NCBI RefSeq assembly: GCF_001425265.1
Contig: NZ_LMEC01000001.1
Coordinates: 248,281 to 312,280, forward strand
Length of the DNA: 64,000 bases
Direction: 5' to 3'
Origin: Massilia sp. Root418
GTDB taxonomy: Bacteria; Pseudomonadota; Gammaproteobacteria; Burkholderiales; Burkholderiaceae_D
A model generated the notes under the pieces. The model had not been told where the DNA came from and ran no database searches. It worked only from the letters and a program-made list of their open reading frames with translations. Every line of letters begins with the position of its first letter. Position 1 is the first letter of the stretch. Of this stretch, positions 7,177-15,308 are shown one piece after another. The position numbers and the translations under genes are program-made.

Positions 7177-8859
7177 ATGCCGTCGATTTCCCCTGTCTTG
7201 TTTTTGCTGGCCAGCGCTACCTGCCTCGTGGCGGGGGCGCTGGCGTGGGCGCTGTTGAAGCTGGCGGAGCGGCTGTGGCCGGGCATTGCGGCGCAGCGCG
7301 CGGTGTGGCTGCTGGCGCAGCTGGCGGTGGCGGTGACCTTCGTGCTGGCGCTGCTGCCGCGCAGCGCAGAGATCAGCGTGGTGCCGGCGATTGAGCTGTC
7401 GCCGGCGGAGCGCAGCGGGCCGCTTCAGGCATCGGCAGTGCCGGGCGTGCTGGGGCCGATTGGCCGGGATGCGCTGGACAGTGCCGCAGGCGATTCGGAG
7501 CTGGACGGCGCGCCCGTGAACGCGATGCCGCGCTGGCTGTCCCTGTTGTCGCTGGCCTGGCTGGCAGTTTACGGTGCGGGCTTGCTGTATGCGGCCGGCA
7601 GTTGGGCGCGGGCGCAGCGGGCGTTGCGGGCCTTGCTGCGCACGGCGGACCGCGTGAGCAGCGCCGCGCTGAATACGCGCCAGGGTTTCGCTGAGGTGTC
7701 GCCGTATCGCGGGCCGCCGGTGCTGGAGACGCCTGTGCCGGTGTCGCCCATGCTGGTGGGCCTGCGGACTCCGCGCTTGCTGCTGCCCAGCCACCTTTCA
7801 CAGTTCGACGCGCAGCAACAGCAGCTGATCGTGGCGCATGAGCTCACGCACTGGCGCCGCCGCGATCATGTGTGGCTGCACGCGAGCCTGCTGTTGCAGA
7901 CGCTGTTCTGGTTCAACCCTGCGGTGCGCCTGATGCGCGCGAAAATGAATTGGGCGCAGGAGCTGGCGTGCGACCAGCAGGTGCTGGCTGGCCGTCCCGT
8001 TCAGCAGCGCCAGAGTTATGCTGCGGCCCTGGTGGCGCAGCTGAAGCTGCAGGAAGCGATGGTGTCGAGTGGATATTCGGCGTCGGCGTTTGGCGGGGCA
8101 GGGCTGGCGGCGGTCAGCGAGAGGATCAGGCTGATACGCGATGGCGGAGCCGGCGTGCTGGGCGCGGCGGGCAAGACGCTGCTGGGTGGTGCCACCGTGG
8201 CGCTGCTGGCGGCCAGCGTGCTGCTACAGCCGGCATTCGCCTGGCGCGCTGCCGATGCGGGCGGGCAGGCGGGCGACGGCGGGGGCAGCATCACGGTGCC
8301 GCCGGATGTGGGCGTGGGTGCAGCTGTTGCCGATGCTGCCGGTGTCGCCGGTGCAGCGCGCGCCGAAACCGCTGCACCCGCCGCCACCGCTGACGCTCTG
8401 CCGTCCTGGCGGTCGCCGCTGGATGTGGCGCGGGTCAGCAGCTTCTACGGCCCGCGCAGCAAGCCGCTGGCGTCGAGCAACGCCTTTCATCGCGGGATCG
8501 ATTTTGCGGCGCATCGCGGCACGCCCGTGCTGGCGCCCGCGGCGGGCAAAGTGGTGGAGTCCACGGCGCTGTATGATGGCCAGGCCAAGTACGGGCAGGT
8601 GCTGGTGATCGACCACGGCAACGGCCTGCGTTCGATGTACGCGCACCTGGACCGGCGCTCGGTGCGTGTGGGGGACGCCGTGGCAGCTGGCCAGCAGATC
8701 GGCCTGTCCGGTGCTACGGGGCGGGTCACCGGGCCGCACTTGCATCTCGAAGTGCAGCGTGACGGCGCGCACGTGGATCCGGCACGGCTGATCGCCAACC
8801 TGGACGCCAGCGCTTTCCCTTCGGCGCTACGCGCGCGTTCGGCCGCACTGGCCAACTAA
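7177..8859 (+). CDS. M56 (BlaR1-like) membrane protease fused to M23 peptidase domain
   Basis: A 560-residue protein in two parts. The N-terminal part has hydrophobic segments near 8-30, 42-60, 119-143 and 330-355 and carries the M56 zinc motif HELTH (221-225) with Glu262 in QELACD downstream. After an Ala/Gly-rich linker (about 358-408) comes a complete LytM/M23 domain: HRGIDFAAHRGTPV with His438 and Asp442, HGNG, YAHL (His490) and GPHLHLEV with His521/His523. In BlaR1 the C-terminal outside domain is a beta-lactam sensor; here that place is taken by a peptidoglycan-peptidase fold. A role as a cell-wall-sensing anti-repressor for the adjacent BlaI-type protein is inferred. The gene starts two bases after the repressor stop. 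Confidence 0.9.
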   Translation: MPSISPVLFLLASATCLVAGALAWALLKLAERLWPGIAAQRAVWLLAQLAVAVTFVLALLPRSAEISVVPAIELSPAERSGPLQASAVPGVLGPIGRDALDSAAGDSELDGAPVNAMPRWLSLLSLAWLAVYGAGLLYAAGSWARAQRALRALLRTADRVSSAALNTRQGFAEVSPYRGPPVLETPVPVSPMLVGLRTPRLLLPSHLSQFDAQQQQLIVAHELTHWRRRDHVWLHASLLLQTLFWFNPAVRLMRAKMNWAQELACDQQVLAGRPVQQRQSYAAALVAQLKLQEAMVSSGYSASAFGGAGLAAVSERIRLIRDGGAGVLGAAGKTLLGGATVALLAASVLLQPAFAWRAADAGGQAGDGGGSITVPPDVGVGAAVADAAGVAGAARAETAAPAATADALPSWRSPLDVARVSSFYGPRSKPLASSNAFHRGIDFAAHRGTPVLAPAAGKVVESTALYDGQAKYGQVLVIDHGNGLRSMYAHLDRRSVRVGDAVAAGQQIGLSGATGRVTGPHLHLEVQRDGAHVDPARLIANLDASAFPSALRARSAALAN

Positions 8860-8874
8860 TTCCCTTTGTTTCAA

Positions 8875-8904
8875 CGAAGTCCATGCCTGCGCGGCAGGAC
8901 TTCG
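8875..8904 (+). terminator. Strong hairpin after the M56-M23 gene
   Basis: CGAAGTCC (8875-8882) pairs with GGACTTCG (8897-8904), and an inner TGCC/GGCA stem extends it around a TGCGC loop. No U-run follows, so it may be a Rho-assisted terminator or a leader structure of the receptor gene 26 bases downstream. Confidence 0.5.
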
Positions 8905-8929
8905 CACGTCCCTACGTTTGAGGAGATCT

Positions 8930-11047
8930 ATGAAAGTACGCATTTGTGCGCTGGCGGTTGCAGTTGTCTTTCCGCCCGCTGCGGCCGCGCAGGCGGTGCA
9001 GCAGGTGGAGGTTGCAGGCACCCGGCTGGATCAGCGCCGCGAGGAGACTGCGGCCGCCATCATCATCGGGCCGCAGGAATTGCAGCGCCAGGGCGACCGC
9101 ACATTGGCCGATGCGCTGAAGCGCGTGCCGGGCATTACGATTGGGGAGGGCGGCGGCAAGGGCTCGGAGATCCGCATGCGGGGCCTGGGCAATGGCTATA
9201 CGCAGGTGCTGCTCAACGGCGTGGCCGTCCCGCCGGGTTTCAACGTGGAGAGCCTGGCGCCGGAGCTGGTCGAGAAGGTGGAGATTCTGCGTAGCGCGTC
9301 GGTGGAACTGGGGACGCAGGCGATAGCGGGCACGGTGAACATCATCTTGCGCAAGAGCGCGCCGCGCGCACGCCAGGAGGCCAAGCTCGGCGTCGACGCG
9401 CTGGCGGGAACGCGATCGCCAAGCTTGGGCTGGCAGGCGTCGGACAAGGGAGGCGGCAGCAGCTACACGGTGGCGGCAACGGCCAGCAGGACGTCCACAC
9501 CGGACACGCGGGTGGAGTATGAAACGGTGGACGCGCTCGCTGGCCAGGGCGGCGCGCCGGCAGTGTCGCGTGTGAGCCCGCAGCGCAATGTCAACATAGC
9601 GCGAGCGGCCAGTGTGGCGCCGCGCTTTACCTGGACACGGGGCGGCGACACGCTGGCCTCGCAGACTTTCGTGAACCTGTACGAGCGCACGCAGGGCGTG
9701 GAGGCGCACGAGCTGGTCCTGGCCGGCGCGCCGACGCAGTTTCCCGACAATGGCCGCCACGTGGTGCTGCGCGGCGTGCTGCTGCGCAGCGACCTGACGT
9801 GGCAGCGCGCGCTGGAGCAAGGTGCGCGCGTCGAGGCGAAAGTGGGCGTGCTGGCCAATCCGCGCAGCTCGGATTTCGAGTTCCATTCGCTGGCCGGCGG
9901 CGTGCATTCGGGCGACCTGAAAGTGGTGCACGCGGATATCGGCGAAGCCGGCCTTACCTTCAGCGGCAAATACCAGCTGCCGCTGGGTGGCGGCCACGCG
10001 CTGGCGGTGGGCTGGGACGGCGGCCGCACGCGGCGCACGCAGAGCCGGGAGGAGCAGGATCACACCACGGGCATGGCGTACGATGAGCGCTACCGCGGCT
10101 TGATCACGCGGCTTGCGGTGTTTGCGCAGGATGAGTGGGAACTGGGCCAGGATTGGTCGCTGTCGGCCGGCGTGCGCTGGGAGGCGCTGGAAACGGCGGT
10201 GGCGCAGCGCGGCGCGGGCCAGATCGTACAGCGGTCACCGGTTGTCAGCCCGGTCGTGCAGGGCATGCTCAAGCTGACGCCGCAGCAGCAGCTGCGCTTG
10301 GGACTGGCGCGCACTTTCAAGGCGCCGACCATGGTGGATCTGATCCCGCGCCGCTATACGACCGATAACAACAATAGCGCCACCAATCCCGACACCCAGG
10401 GCAATCCGGCGCTGCGGCCGGAGCTGGCCTGGGGCCTGGACGCTGGCTACGACCACTATTTCGGCAAGGATGGCTTGTTCAGCGCCAGCGCTTACGCGCG
10501 GCGCATCGAGGACGTGACGTTGCCGCTGCTGTTCAGGGACGGTGCGCGTTGGGTGCGCACTCCGTCGAACCAGGGGCGGGCGGATGCGTATGGCATGGCG
10601 CTGGAGGCAAAGGTTACGCTGTCCCCGGCGTGGGCAGTGCGTGGGAATGTGGCGCGCAACTGGTCGCGTGTGGCGGACGTGCCGGGGCCGGACAACCGGC
10701 TGGACCGCCAGGCGCCGCTTAGTGCGAATGTGGGCGTCGACTGGCAGGTCTTTCCGGCGCTGAAGGCTGGCGCGGATCTGAATTATCAACGCGGGGCGCG
10801 GACGCAGGTGTCGGTGGCGGAGGCGTCTTCCGTCGGCAGCGTGCGCAAGCTGGATCTGTATGCGGTCTGGCAGCTGGACGGTGCGACGCGGCTACGGTTG
10901 GGGGCTGTTAACCTGCTGCGGCGGCAAACCGTGGAGTGGAGCGCGGCGCAGTTGGGCAGTGCGGCCTTGCCGGGCGGCGTGCAGCAGGTGCTGACCCGCA
11001 CCGATGTGTCGCCGACGCTGCGCGTGGGCCTGGAGCGCAACTGGTAG
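8930..11047 (+). CDS. TonB-dependent outer-membrane receptor
   Basis: The 705-residue product starts with a signal peptide (about 1-20, ending AAAAQA). A plug domain follows (about 25-145) with VEVAGTRLDQRRE, LADALKRVPGITI, EIRMRGLGNGYTQVLLNG and VEKVEILRSASVELGTQAIAGTVNI. The long remainder has beta-barrel character with repeated amphipathic strands, a FKAPTMVDLIPRRY segment and a C-terminal aromatic residue (RVGLERNW). It imports a ligand across the outer membrane with TonB energy; the ligand is not identifiable. The ATG at 8930 is preferred over an in-frame TTG at 8918 because AGGAG lies directly before it. No clear FpvA-type signalling domain is present. Confidence 0.9.
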   Translation: MKVRICALAVAVVFPPAAAAQAVQQVEVAGTRLDQRREETAAAIIIGPQELQRQGDRTLADALKRVPGITIGEGGGKGSEIRMRGLGNGYTQVLLNGVAVPPGFNVESLAPELVEKVEILRSASVELGTQAIAGTVNIILRKSAPRARQEAKLGVDALAGTRSPSLGWQASDKGGGSSYTVAATASRTSTPDTRVEYETVDALAGQGGAPAVSRVSPQRNVNIARAASVAPRFTWTRGGDTLASQTFVNLYERTQGVEAHELVLAGAPTQFPDNGRHVVLRGVLLRSDLTWQRALEQGARVEAKVGVLANPRSSDFEFHSLAGGVHSGDLKVVHADIGEAGLTFSGKYQLPLGGGHALAVGWDGGRTRRTQSREEQDHTTGMAYDERYRGLITRLAVFAQDEWELGQDWSLSAGVRWEALETAVAQRGAGQIVQRSPVVSPVVQGMLKLTPQQQLRLGLARTFKAPTMVDLIPRRYTTDNNNSATNPDTQGNPALRPELAWGLDAGYDHYFGKDGLFSASAYARRIEDVTLPLLFRDGARWVRTPSNQGRADAYGMALEAKVTLSPAWAVRGNVARNWSRVADVPGPDNRLDRQAPLSANVGVDWQVFPALKAGADLNYQRGARTQVSVAEASSVGSVRKLDLYAVWQLDGATRLRLGAVNLLRRQTVEWSAAQLGSAALPGGVQQVLTRTDVSPTLRVGLERNW

Positions 11048-11189
11048 CAGGCGGCTGCAAGGCACTCGTCGGCATTTGCGAGCGCTTGTCGCGGGGCCGC
11101 GGGCGTTCGTCGCATGCGGCCCCAAAACGCTGCTGATTTTGGCAAAGTGGCCAGCATGACAATTCGGTCATGCCATGGGAGAATGCCTT

Positions 11190-11762
11190 ATGAAACCTCA
11201 TTTTGTTATATCGGCCGCACTGGCCGCTGTCTGTGTGCTGGCGCTGGCCCAGCCGGGCGCTTCGGTGCCGGAACCGTGGATCGTGGCGGGCAAATCGCCC
11301 GAGATGTACCAGGCCGGCGTGGATGCCGACGGCAGCGGCAGCGGCAACAAGGGTGCCAAGTACCTGCGTATGGTGAAGGGAGACGGCAAGAGCTGGGGCA
11401 CCTTGATGCAGCAGTTCTCGGCCGAGCAGTATCGCGGCAAGCGGGTGCGCCTGCAGGCGGACGTGATGACGCATGCGGTGAGCGACTGGGCCGGCTTGTG
11501 GATGCGCGTGGACAGGCCGCAGATGCACGGCGCAGCCTTCTACAACAGCCAGGACAAGCCCATGAAGGGCACCATGGTGTGGGAGCGCCGCAGCGTGGTG
11601 CTGGACGTGGCGGAGGATGCCACCGTGGTGTCGCTGGGGGTAATCAGCAGCGGCTCGGGCGAAACCTATATCGACAATCTCAGCCTGGAAGTTGTGGGCA
11701 AGGACGTGCCGGCCGACGCTTTCACGCGCACCCGTAAGCTGCCGACGGAGCCTACGCTGTGA
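11190..11762 (+). CDS. Secreted beta-sandwich-like protein coupled to LytS/LytTR genes
   Basis: The 190-residue product has a signal peptide (about 1-20). Its body (YRGKRVRLQADVMTH, WAGLWMRVDRP, AAFYNSQDKPMKGT, WERRSVVLDVAEDATVVSLG, GSGETYIDNLSLEVV) recalls a carbohydrate-binding-like beta-sandwich sometimes seen attached to AraC-type and other regulators. I do not know its ligand. I chose the ATG at 11190, with GGGAGA upstream, instead of one 15 bases earlier. The stop TGA overlaps the GTG start of the histidine kinase gene, so the two are translationally coupled. An exported sensor-accessory protein for the two-component system is a reasonable inference. Confidence 0.75.
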   Translation: MKPHFVISAALAAVCVLALAQPGASVPEPWIVAGKSPEMYQAGVDADGSGSGNKGAKYLRMVKGDGKSWGTLMQQFSAEQYRGKRVRLQADVMTHAVSDWAGLWMRVDRPQMHGAAFYNSQDKPMKGTMVWERRSVVLDVAEDATVVSLGVISSGSGETYIDNLSLEVVGKDVPADAFTRTRKLPTEPTL

Positions 11763-12928
11763 CGGCGGGCGCGGCATCGCCGGTGGTGGCGGAGTTGGGC
11801 CCGGCCCAGGCGTTGCTGCGCCTTGGCGGGTGCTCCTGGCGCCAGGCGTCGGCCAGTGCTGCGCTGCTGCTGTTGCTGTGCGTGGCCGCGTGGCGCATGC
11901 GGACGCTGGCCTGGCTGGCGCTGTTCGGGGCCTTGCTGGCCGCGCTGGCCGTCGGCACAGCGGTGCTGATGCTGGTGCGGCTGGTGCTGCCTACGCAGCG
12001 CGCGGCGCAGGACGGCGGCTGGTGGTGGGCCTGGGGCGGATTGGCGGCTGCCCTGGCTGCCGGTGCTGGCAGCGCGGTGCTGGTGTATCGCGGCCTGGCG
12101 CCGTTGCTCGGTAGTCGCAGCCTGGCGGACGGCCAGGTATTCGGCAGCGCGCTGGCGTTGTGCACCTTGTTGCTGGCGGTGCCGCTGGCGGTGCTGCGTC
12201 GCCAGTCGCAGGCGCTGCAACTGGCGACGCTGAAGCAGGCCGCACTGGCGGCGGAACTGAAGTCCCTGCAGGCGCAGGTGGAACCGCACTTTTTGTATAA
12301 CACGCTGGCCAACACCCGCTACCTGGCGCGCCACGAGCCGGCCAAGGCGGTCGACATGCTGGACCATCTGATCGCCTATCTGCACACGGCGCTACCGGAC
12401 ATGCGCACGTCCGTCTCCACACTGGGGCGGGAGTGCCAGCTCGCGGAACACTATCTGGCGCTGATGGCGATCCGGTTTGGCGAACGCATGTCGTACGAGG
12501 TGTCGTGCCCGGAGGTGCTACGGGCCGCGGCCATGCCGCCGCTGATGCTGATGTCGCTGGTGGAGAACGCGGTGCGGCATGGCGTGGAAGCCAAGCCGGG
12601 CGCCGTGAGCGTGCACGTGAGCGCGGCCGTGCATGGGGACAGCCTGCATGTGCTGGTGGCTGATAGCGGCGCAGGCCTGGCCGAGGCGGTGTTCGGCAGC
12701 GGCGTGGGCTTGCGCAATGTGCGCGAACGGCTGGCGGCGCAATATGGTGCGCGGGCCGGATTTGAGCTGCGTACCGGCAGCGCCGGCCAGACCGAGGCCG
12801 AGTTGCGGCTGCCGCTGGCTTGGCAGGAGGCGGCCCGTGCCGGCGCCGACGCTGCGGCCCTGGCCGTGACAGGCATCGCGGCTAGTTCCGGCGCAGCGGC
12901 TGCGCCACTGACTGAAATGGCGGCATGA
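11759..12928 (+). CDS. LytS/YehU-type sensor histidine kinase
   Basis: The 389-residue protein has four to five hydrophobic segments (about 33-75, 88-112, 128-148) and a cytoplasmic His_kinase/HATPase module. The phospho-acceptor is His177 in EPHFLYNTLANTRYL, the N-box is LVENAVRHGVE with Asn270, and the G-box region is DSGAGL followed by GVGLRNVRERL. The GTG start at 11759 overlaps the previous stop. The signal it senses is unknown; no periplasmic domain of size is present, so the preceding secreted protein may matter. The last four bases overlap the response-regulator ATG. Confidence 0.88.
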   Translation: MTAGAASPVVAELGPAQALLRLGGCSWRQASASAALLLLLCVAAWRMRTLAWLALFGALLAALAVGTAVLMLVRLVLPTQRAAQDGGWWWAWGGLAAALAAGAGSAVLVYRGLAPLLGSRSLADGQVFGSALALCTLLLAVPLAVLRRQSQALQLATLKQAALAAELKSLQAQVEPHFLYNTLANTRYLARHEPAKAVDMLDHLIAYLHTALPDMRTSVSTLGRECQLAEHYLALMAIRFGERMSYEVSCPEVLRAAAMPPLMLMSLVENAVRHGVEAKPGAVSVHVSAAVHGDSLHVLVADSGAGLAEAVFGSGVGLRNVRERLAAQYGARAGFELRTGSAGQTEAELRLPLAWQEAARAGADAAALAVTGIAASSGAAAAPLTEMAA

Positions 12929-13680
12929 ACGATTTTCTTGCGCCGCGTCCGCGCGTGCTGATTGCGGATGACGAGCCTTTGCTGCGGGCGGAATTGCGCG
13001 AGGCGCTGCGGCAGCTGTGGCCCGAGGCCGAGCTGGTGGGCGAGGCGGCCGACGGCTACGAGGCCTTGCGCCTGGCGCAGCAGCTGGCGCCCGACGTGGC
13101 CTTTCTCGATATCCGCATGCCGGGCCTGAGCGGGCTGGAACTGGCGCGCACTTTCTCGGCGCGCACCCACGTGGTGTTCGTGACGGCTTACCACGAGCAC
13201 GCGGTGGCGGCGTTCGACGAGGGAGCGGTGGATTACGTGCTCAAGCCGGCCGATCCCATCCGCCTGGCGCGCTGCATTGCGCGGGTGCGCGAGCGCCTGC
13301 GCCAGCCGCCGCCGGATCTTACACGCCTGATGGCGCGCCTGCAGGCCAAGCCGGCCGCGCCGTGCTGGCTGCAGGCTTCCATCGGGCAGACCATCCATTT
13401 TATCGATCTGGCGGACGTGATCTATTTCGCCGCCGAGGCCAAGTACACGCGGGTGGTGACGGACACGCTGGAAGCGCACATTCGCACGCCGCTCAAGGAG
13501 CTGGCTGAAACGCTGGACGAGGCGGGCTTCTGGCAGGTGCACCGCAGCCACGTGGTGGCGGTGAAGCGCATCTCGGCGGCCAGCAGGGATGGCGACGGCG
13601 CGCTGTGGCTGTCGCTGCGCGGCCACGCCGCCAGGCTACCCGTGAGCCAGCGTTTTCAGCACCGTTTCAAGGGAATGTGA
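12925..13680 (+). CDS. LytTR-family response regulator
   Basis: A 251-residue protein with a receiver domain (acidic pair Asp15/Asp16, phospho-acceptor Asp62 in FLDIRMPG, TAY and KP motifs) and a C-terminal LytTR DNA-binding domain (about 145-250) with VIYFAAEAKYTRVVT and FWQVHRSHVVAVKRI. It is the partner of the kinase encoded by the overlapping gene upstream (ATGA overlap). LytTR regulators bind pairs of short direct repeats in promoters; targets are not determined, though the neighbouring TonB-dependent receptor is a candidate. Confidence 0.92.
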   Translation: MNDFLAPRPRVLIADDEPLLRAELREALRQLWPEAELVGEAADGYEALRLAQQLAPDVAFLDIRMPGLSGLELARTFSARTHVVFVTAYHEHAVAAFDEGAVDYVLKPADPIRLARCIARVRERLRQPPPDLTRLMARLQAKPAAPCWLQASIGQTIHFIDLADVIYFAAEAKYTRVVTDTLEAHIRTPLKELAETLDEAGFWQVHRSHVVAVKRISAASRDGDGALWLSLRGHAARLPVSQRFQHRFKGM

Positions 13681-13688
13681 AGCTACGC

Positions 13689-14210
13689 CTACGGTGCGGG
13701 CCTGTCGTAGTTGCGGTATTTGCGCTTGCGCGTGATGGGATTGCGCGCATATTGCAGGACGCCGGAAACGGCGGCCGTCACCAGGCCCAGTGCGGACAGC
13801 CACAGCACGGTGGGGTTTAGGCCGTCGTCGGCGCTGGTTGGATGCCGCTTGTACGGGTCGATGGCGTCCAGGTCCGCGTCCTGGCGCGGCAGGTGCAGGA
13901 GGCTGGCGTTGGCGTCGCCGGCTTGCGCGCGGGAGAAGTTTGCCGGGGTCAGGTAGGCCTGGGAGATGTTGTTGGCCGCCGCCAGCAATTGCGGTTCGGC
14001 GGGCGCCAGCGCTTCGAATGGCGCAGCGGCGGCTGCCGGGGCAGCGGCAGCGCCTGCCGTGCCGGATGCGGCGGGAGCGCTGCGGGAAGCGGGGATGGTG
14101 CCGATCCCGGCTGCGCTCATGGCGGCGGCGCCGGCCGACTGTGCGCCCGTAGCCAGCCAGCCGGCTGCAAGCAGCAGGCACAGTTGGCGGACGGTTGGGG
14201 TGCGGCACAT
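13689..14210 (-). CDS. Hypothetical exported protein with C-terminal membrane anchor
   Basis: The 173-residue product has a signal peptide (about 8-29), a long Ala/Pro-rich low-complexity part (30-75), a short conserved-looking block (NISQAYLTPANFSRAQAGDANASL) and one hydrophobic segment (about 130-150). A basic tail KRKYRNY follows. This gives an exported, single-pass topology with a cytoplasmic tail. I do not recognise the family. GGAG upstream of the ATG supports the start. It is convergent with the LytTR gene (8 bp between ends). Confidence 0.65.
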   Translation of the reverse strand: MCRTPTVRQLCLLLAAGWLATGAQSAGAAAMSAAGIGTIPASRSAPAASGTAGAAAAPAAAAAPFEALAPAEPQLLAAANNISQAYLTPANFSRAQAGDANASLLHLPRQDADLDAIDPYKRHPTSADDGLNPTVLWLSALGLVTAAVSGVLQYARNPITRKRKYRNYDRPAP

Positions 14211-14290
14211 GGGGGTCTCCGGAAGGATTTCACTATAGGCAATTATAGTTTCCTATGTTTATCATGGTAGTCCTTGCCGTTGATCAAGTA

Positions 14291-14316
14291 AACAAAAAGC
14301 CGCGACTGGCGCGGCT
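14291..14316 (-). terminator. Intrinsic terminator of the ABC/DUF1854/NUDIX operon
   Basis: Read on the minus strand, AGCCGCG (14316-14310) and CGCGGCT (14304-14298) form a 7-bp GC stem followed by TTTTTG. It lies 43 bases past the NUDIX stop. Confidence 0.8.
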
Positions 14317-14359
14317 CCGTAGAGGGCTGTGAGGGGAAGGATGTTGCTTTTCGGCTACT

Positions 14360-14794
14360 TCAAGCCGTGGCGTCCGGCGGCGTGGCGCTCAGCTGGTGCG
14401 CCCATTCCAGCACGGCGCGCACGCGGGCGCCCAGCAGGGAGCGCGCCTCGTCCGCGTCCACCCAGCGGAATTCGTCATGCTCGGGGAAGCCCAGTTCCTC
14501 GCTCACGCCCAGCACCACGTCGCGCGTGGCGCTTACGGCCAGGTAGTAGCGCGCCACCTTGCCGTCGCCGTACGGGGCGGTTTCGATGAACTGCTCGCCC
14601 CAGGGGAAGGACAGGTCCTGCAGCGTGGCTTCCTCGTAGATTTCGCGCTGCGCCGCCAGGAACGGCGACTCGCCCGGCTCCACCATCCCCTTCGGGAAGT
14701 CCCAGTACTGGAAACAGCGCATCAGCAGGTAGCGGCGGGCCACGCCGCTGCCATGCAGCACAACCGCGCCTGCCGAGAGCGATTTCTGTTTCAT
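14360..14794 (-). CDS. NUDIX hydrolase
   Basis: The 144-residue protein carries a Nudix box beginning at Gly36 (GMVEPGE, then AAQREIYEEATL): Gly36, Glu42, Arg50, Glu51, Glu54 and Glu55 match GX5EX7REUXEEX, with Thr instead of the final Gly. NUDIX enzymes hydrolyse nucleoside diphosphates linked to another group; WDFPKGMVEPGE recalls diadenosine polyphosphate or RNA-pyrophosphohydrolase types, but substrate is unassigned. It lies 22 bp after the DUF1854 gene and before an intrinsic terminator, making it the last gene of the operon headed by the ABC transporter. A link to cyanophycin metabolism is inferred only from position. Confidence 0.88.
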   Translation of the reverse strand: MKQKSLSAGAVVLHGSGVARRYLLMRCFQYWDFPKGMVEPGESPFLAAQREIYEEATLQDLSFPWGEQFIETAPYGDGKVARYYLAVSATRDVVLGVSEELGFPEHDEFRWVDADEARSLLGARVRAVLEWAHQLSATPPDATA

Positions 14795-14816
14795 GGGCGT
14801 GCGGTCACAGGGAGGG

Positions 14817-15308
14817 TCACAGGAAGCGGTCCAGGATCTTTTTGCTGTGCTTGTCCAGCTCGTACTGGTTGCGGATCAGGAAGTGGATGCCGTGGTTGTC
14901 CGACACCAGCAGGGTATCGGTGCCGATGCGGCGGATGTCTTCCTCGCCGCGCAGCACGAACTCGGTGTGGCCACGGTTGGTGTCCACGGTCCAGGTGCAA
15001 GGGGTGGCGTAGCTGGTCACGGCCAGGATGCGGGCGATTTCGGGCATGAACTCGCGCCCCTGCAGCTCGTCGCGCACCAGCGCCGCGTTGGACGGGTCCA
15101 GGTCGGCCAGGCTGTCGATCCAGGCGATTTCCTTGCCGTCCGTGGTCACCAGGGAAATGCCCTGCTCGGGCGCCTGGATGGGGAAGGCGCGCACCGGCGC
15201 CACGTTCTCGTGCACCACGCCGGCGGCGTCGGTCAGGTTCAGGTGGCCGAAGGCGTCGCGCGCCAGGGTGAAGTTGTGGATGCTCAGCGTGGTCATATCA
15301 GTCGTCAT
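14817..15308 (-). CDS. Cyanophycin-metabolism-associated DUF1854 protein
   Basis: The 163-residue protein shows the DUF1854 pattern: FTLARDAFGHLNLTDAAG, VAPVRAFPIQAPEQGISLV, GKEIAWIDSLADL, REFMPEI and a C-terminal FLIRNQYELDKHSKKILDRFL. Proteins of this family next to cphA are annotated as cyanophycin-metabolism-associated, and the molecular role is unknown. It is soluble and lacks an export signal. The start is uncertain. The ATG at 15308 (GGGA upstream) overlaps the ABC transporter stop by 11 bp; an ATG at 15296 just after that stop is equally usable, and one at 15332 is less likely. The overlap indicates translational coupling with the transporter. Confidence 0.85.
   Translation of the reverse strand: MTTDMTTLSIHNFTLARDAFGHLNLTDAAGVVHENVAPVRAFPIQAPEQGISLVTTDGKEIAWIDSLADLDPSNAALVRDELQGREFMPEIARILAVTSYATPCTWTVDTNRGHTEFVLRGEEDIRRIGTDTLLVSDNHGIHFLIRNQYELDKHSKKILDRFL

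Noticed and set aside
6800-8859. Classical beta-lactam resistance locus (blaI-blaR1-bla)
   Set aside because: No beta-lactamase or penicillin-binding-protein gene is nearby and the sensor lacks the penicillin-binding domain, so the name and function were not assigned.
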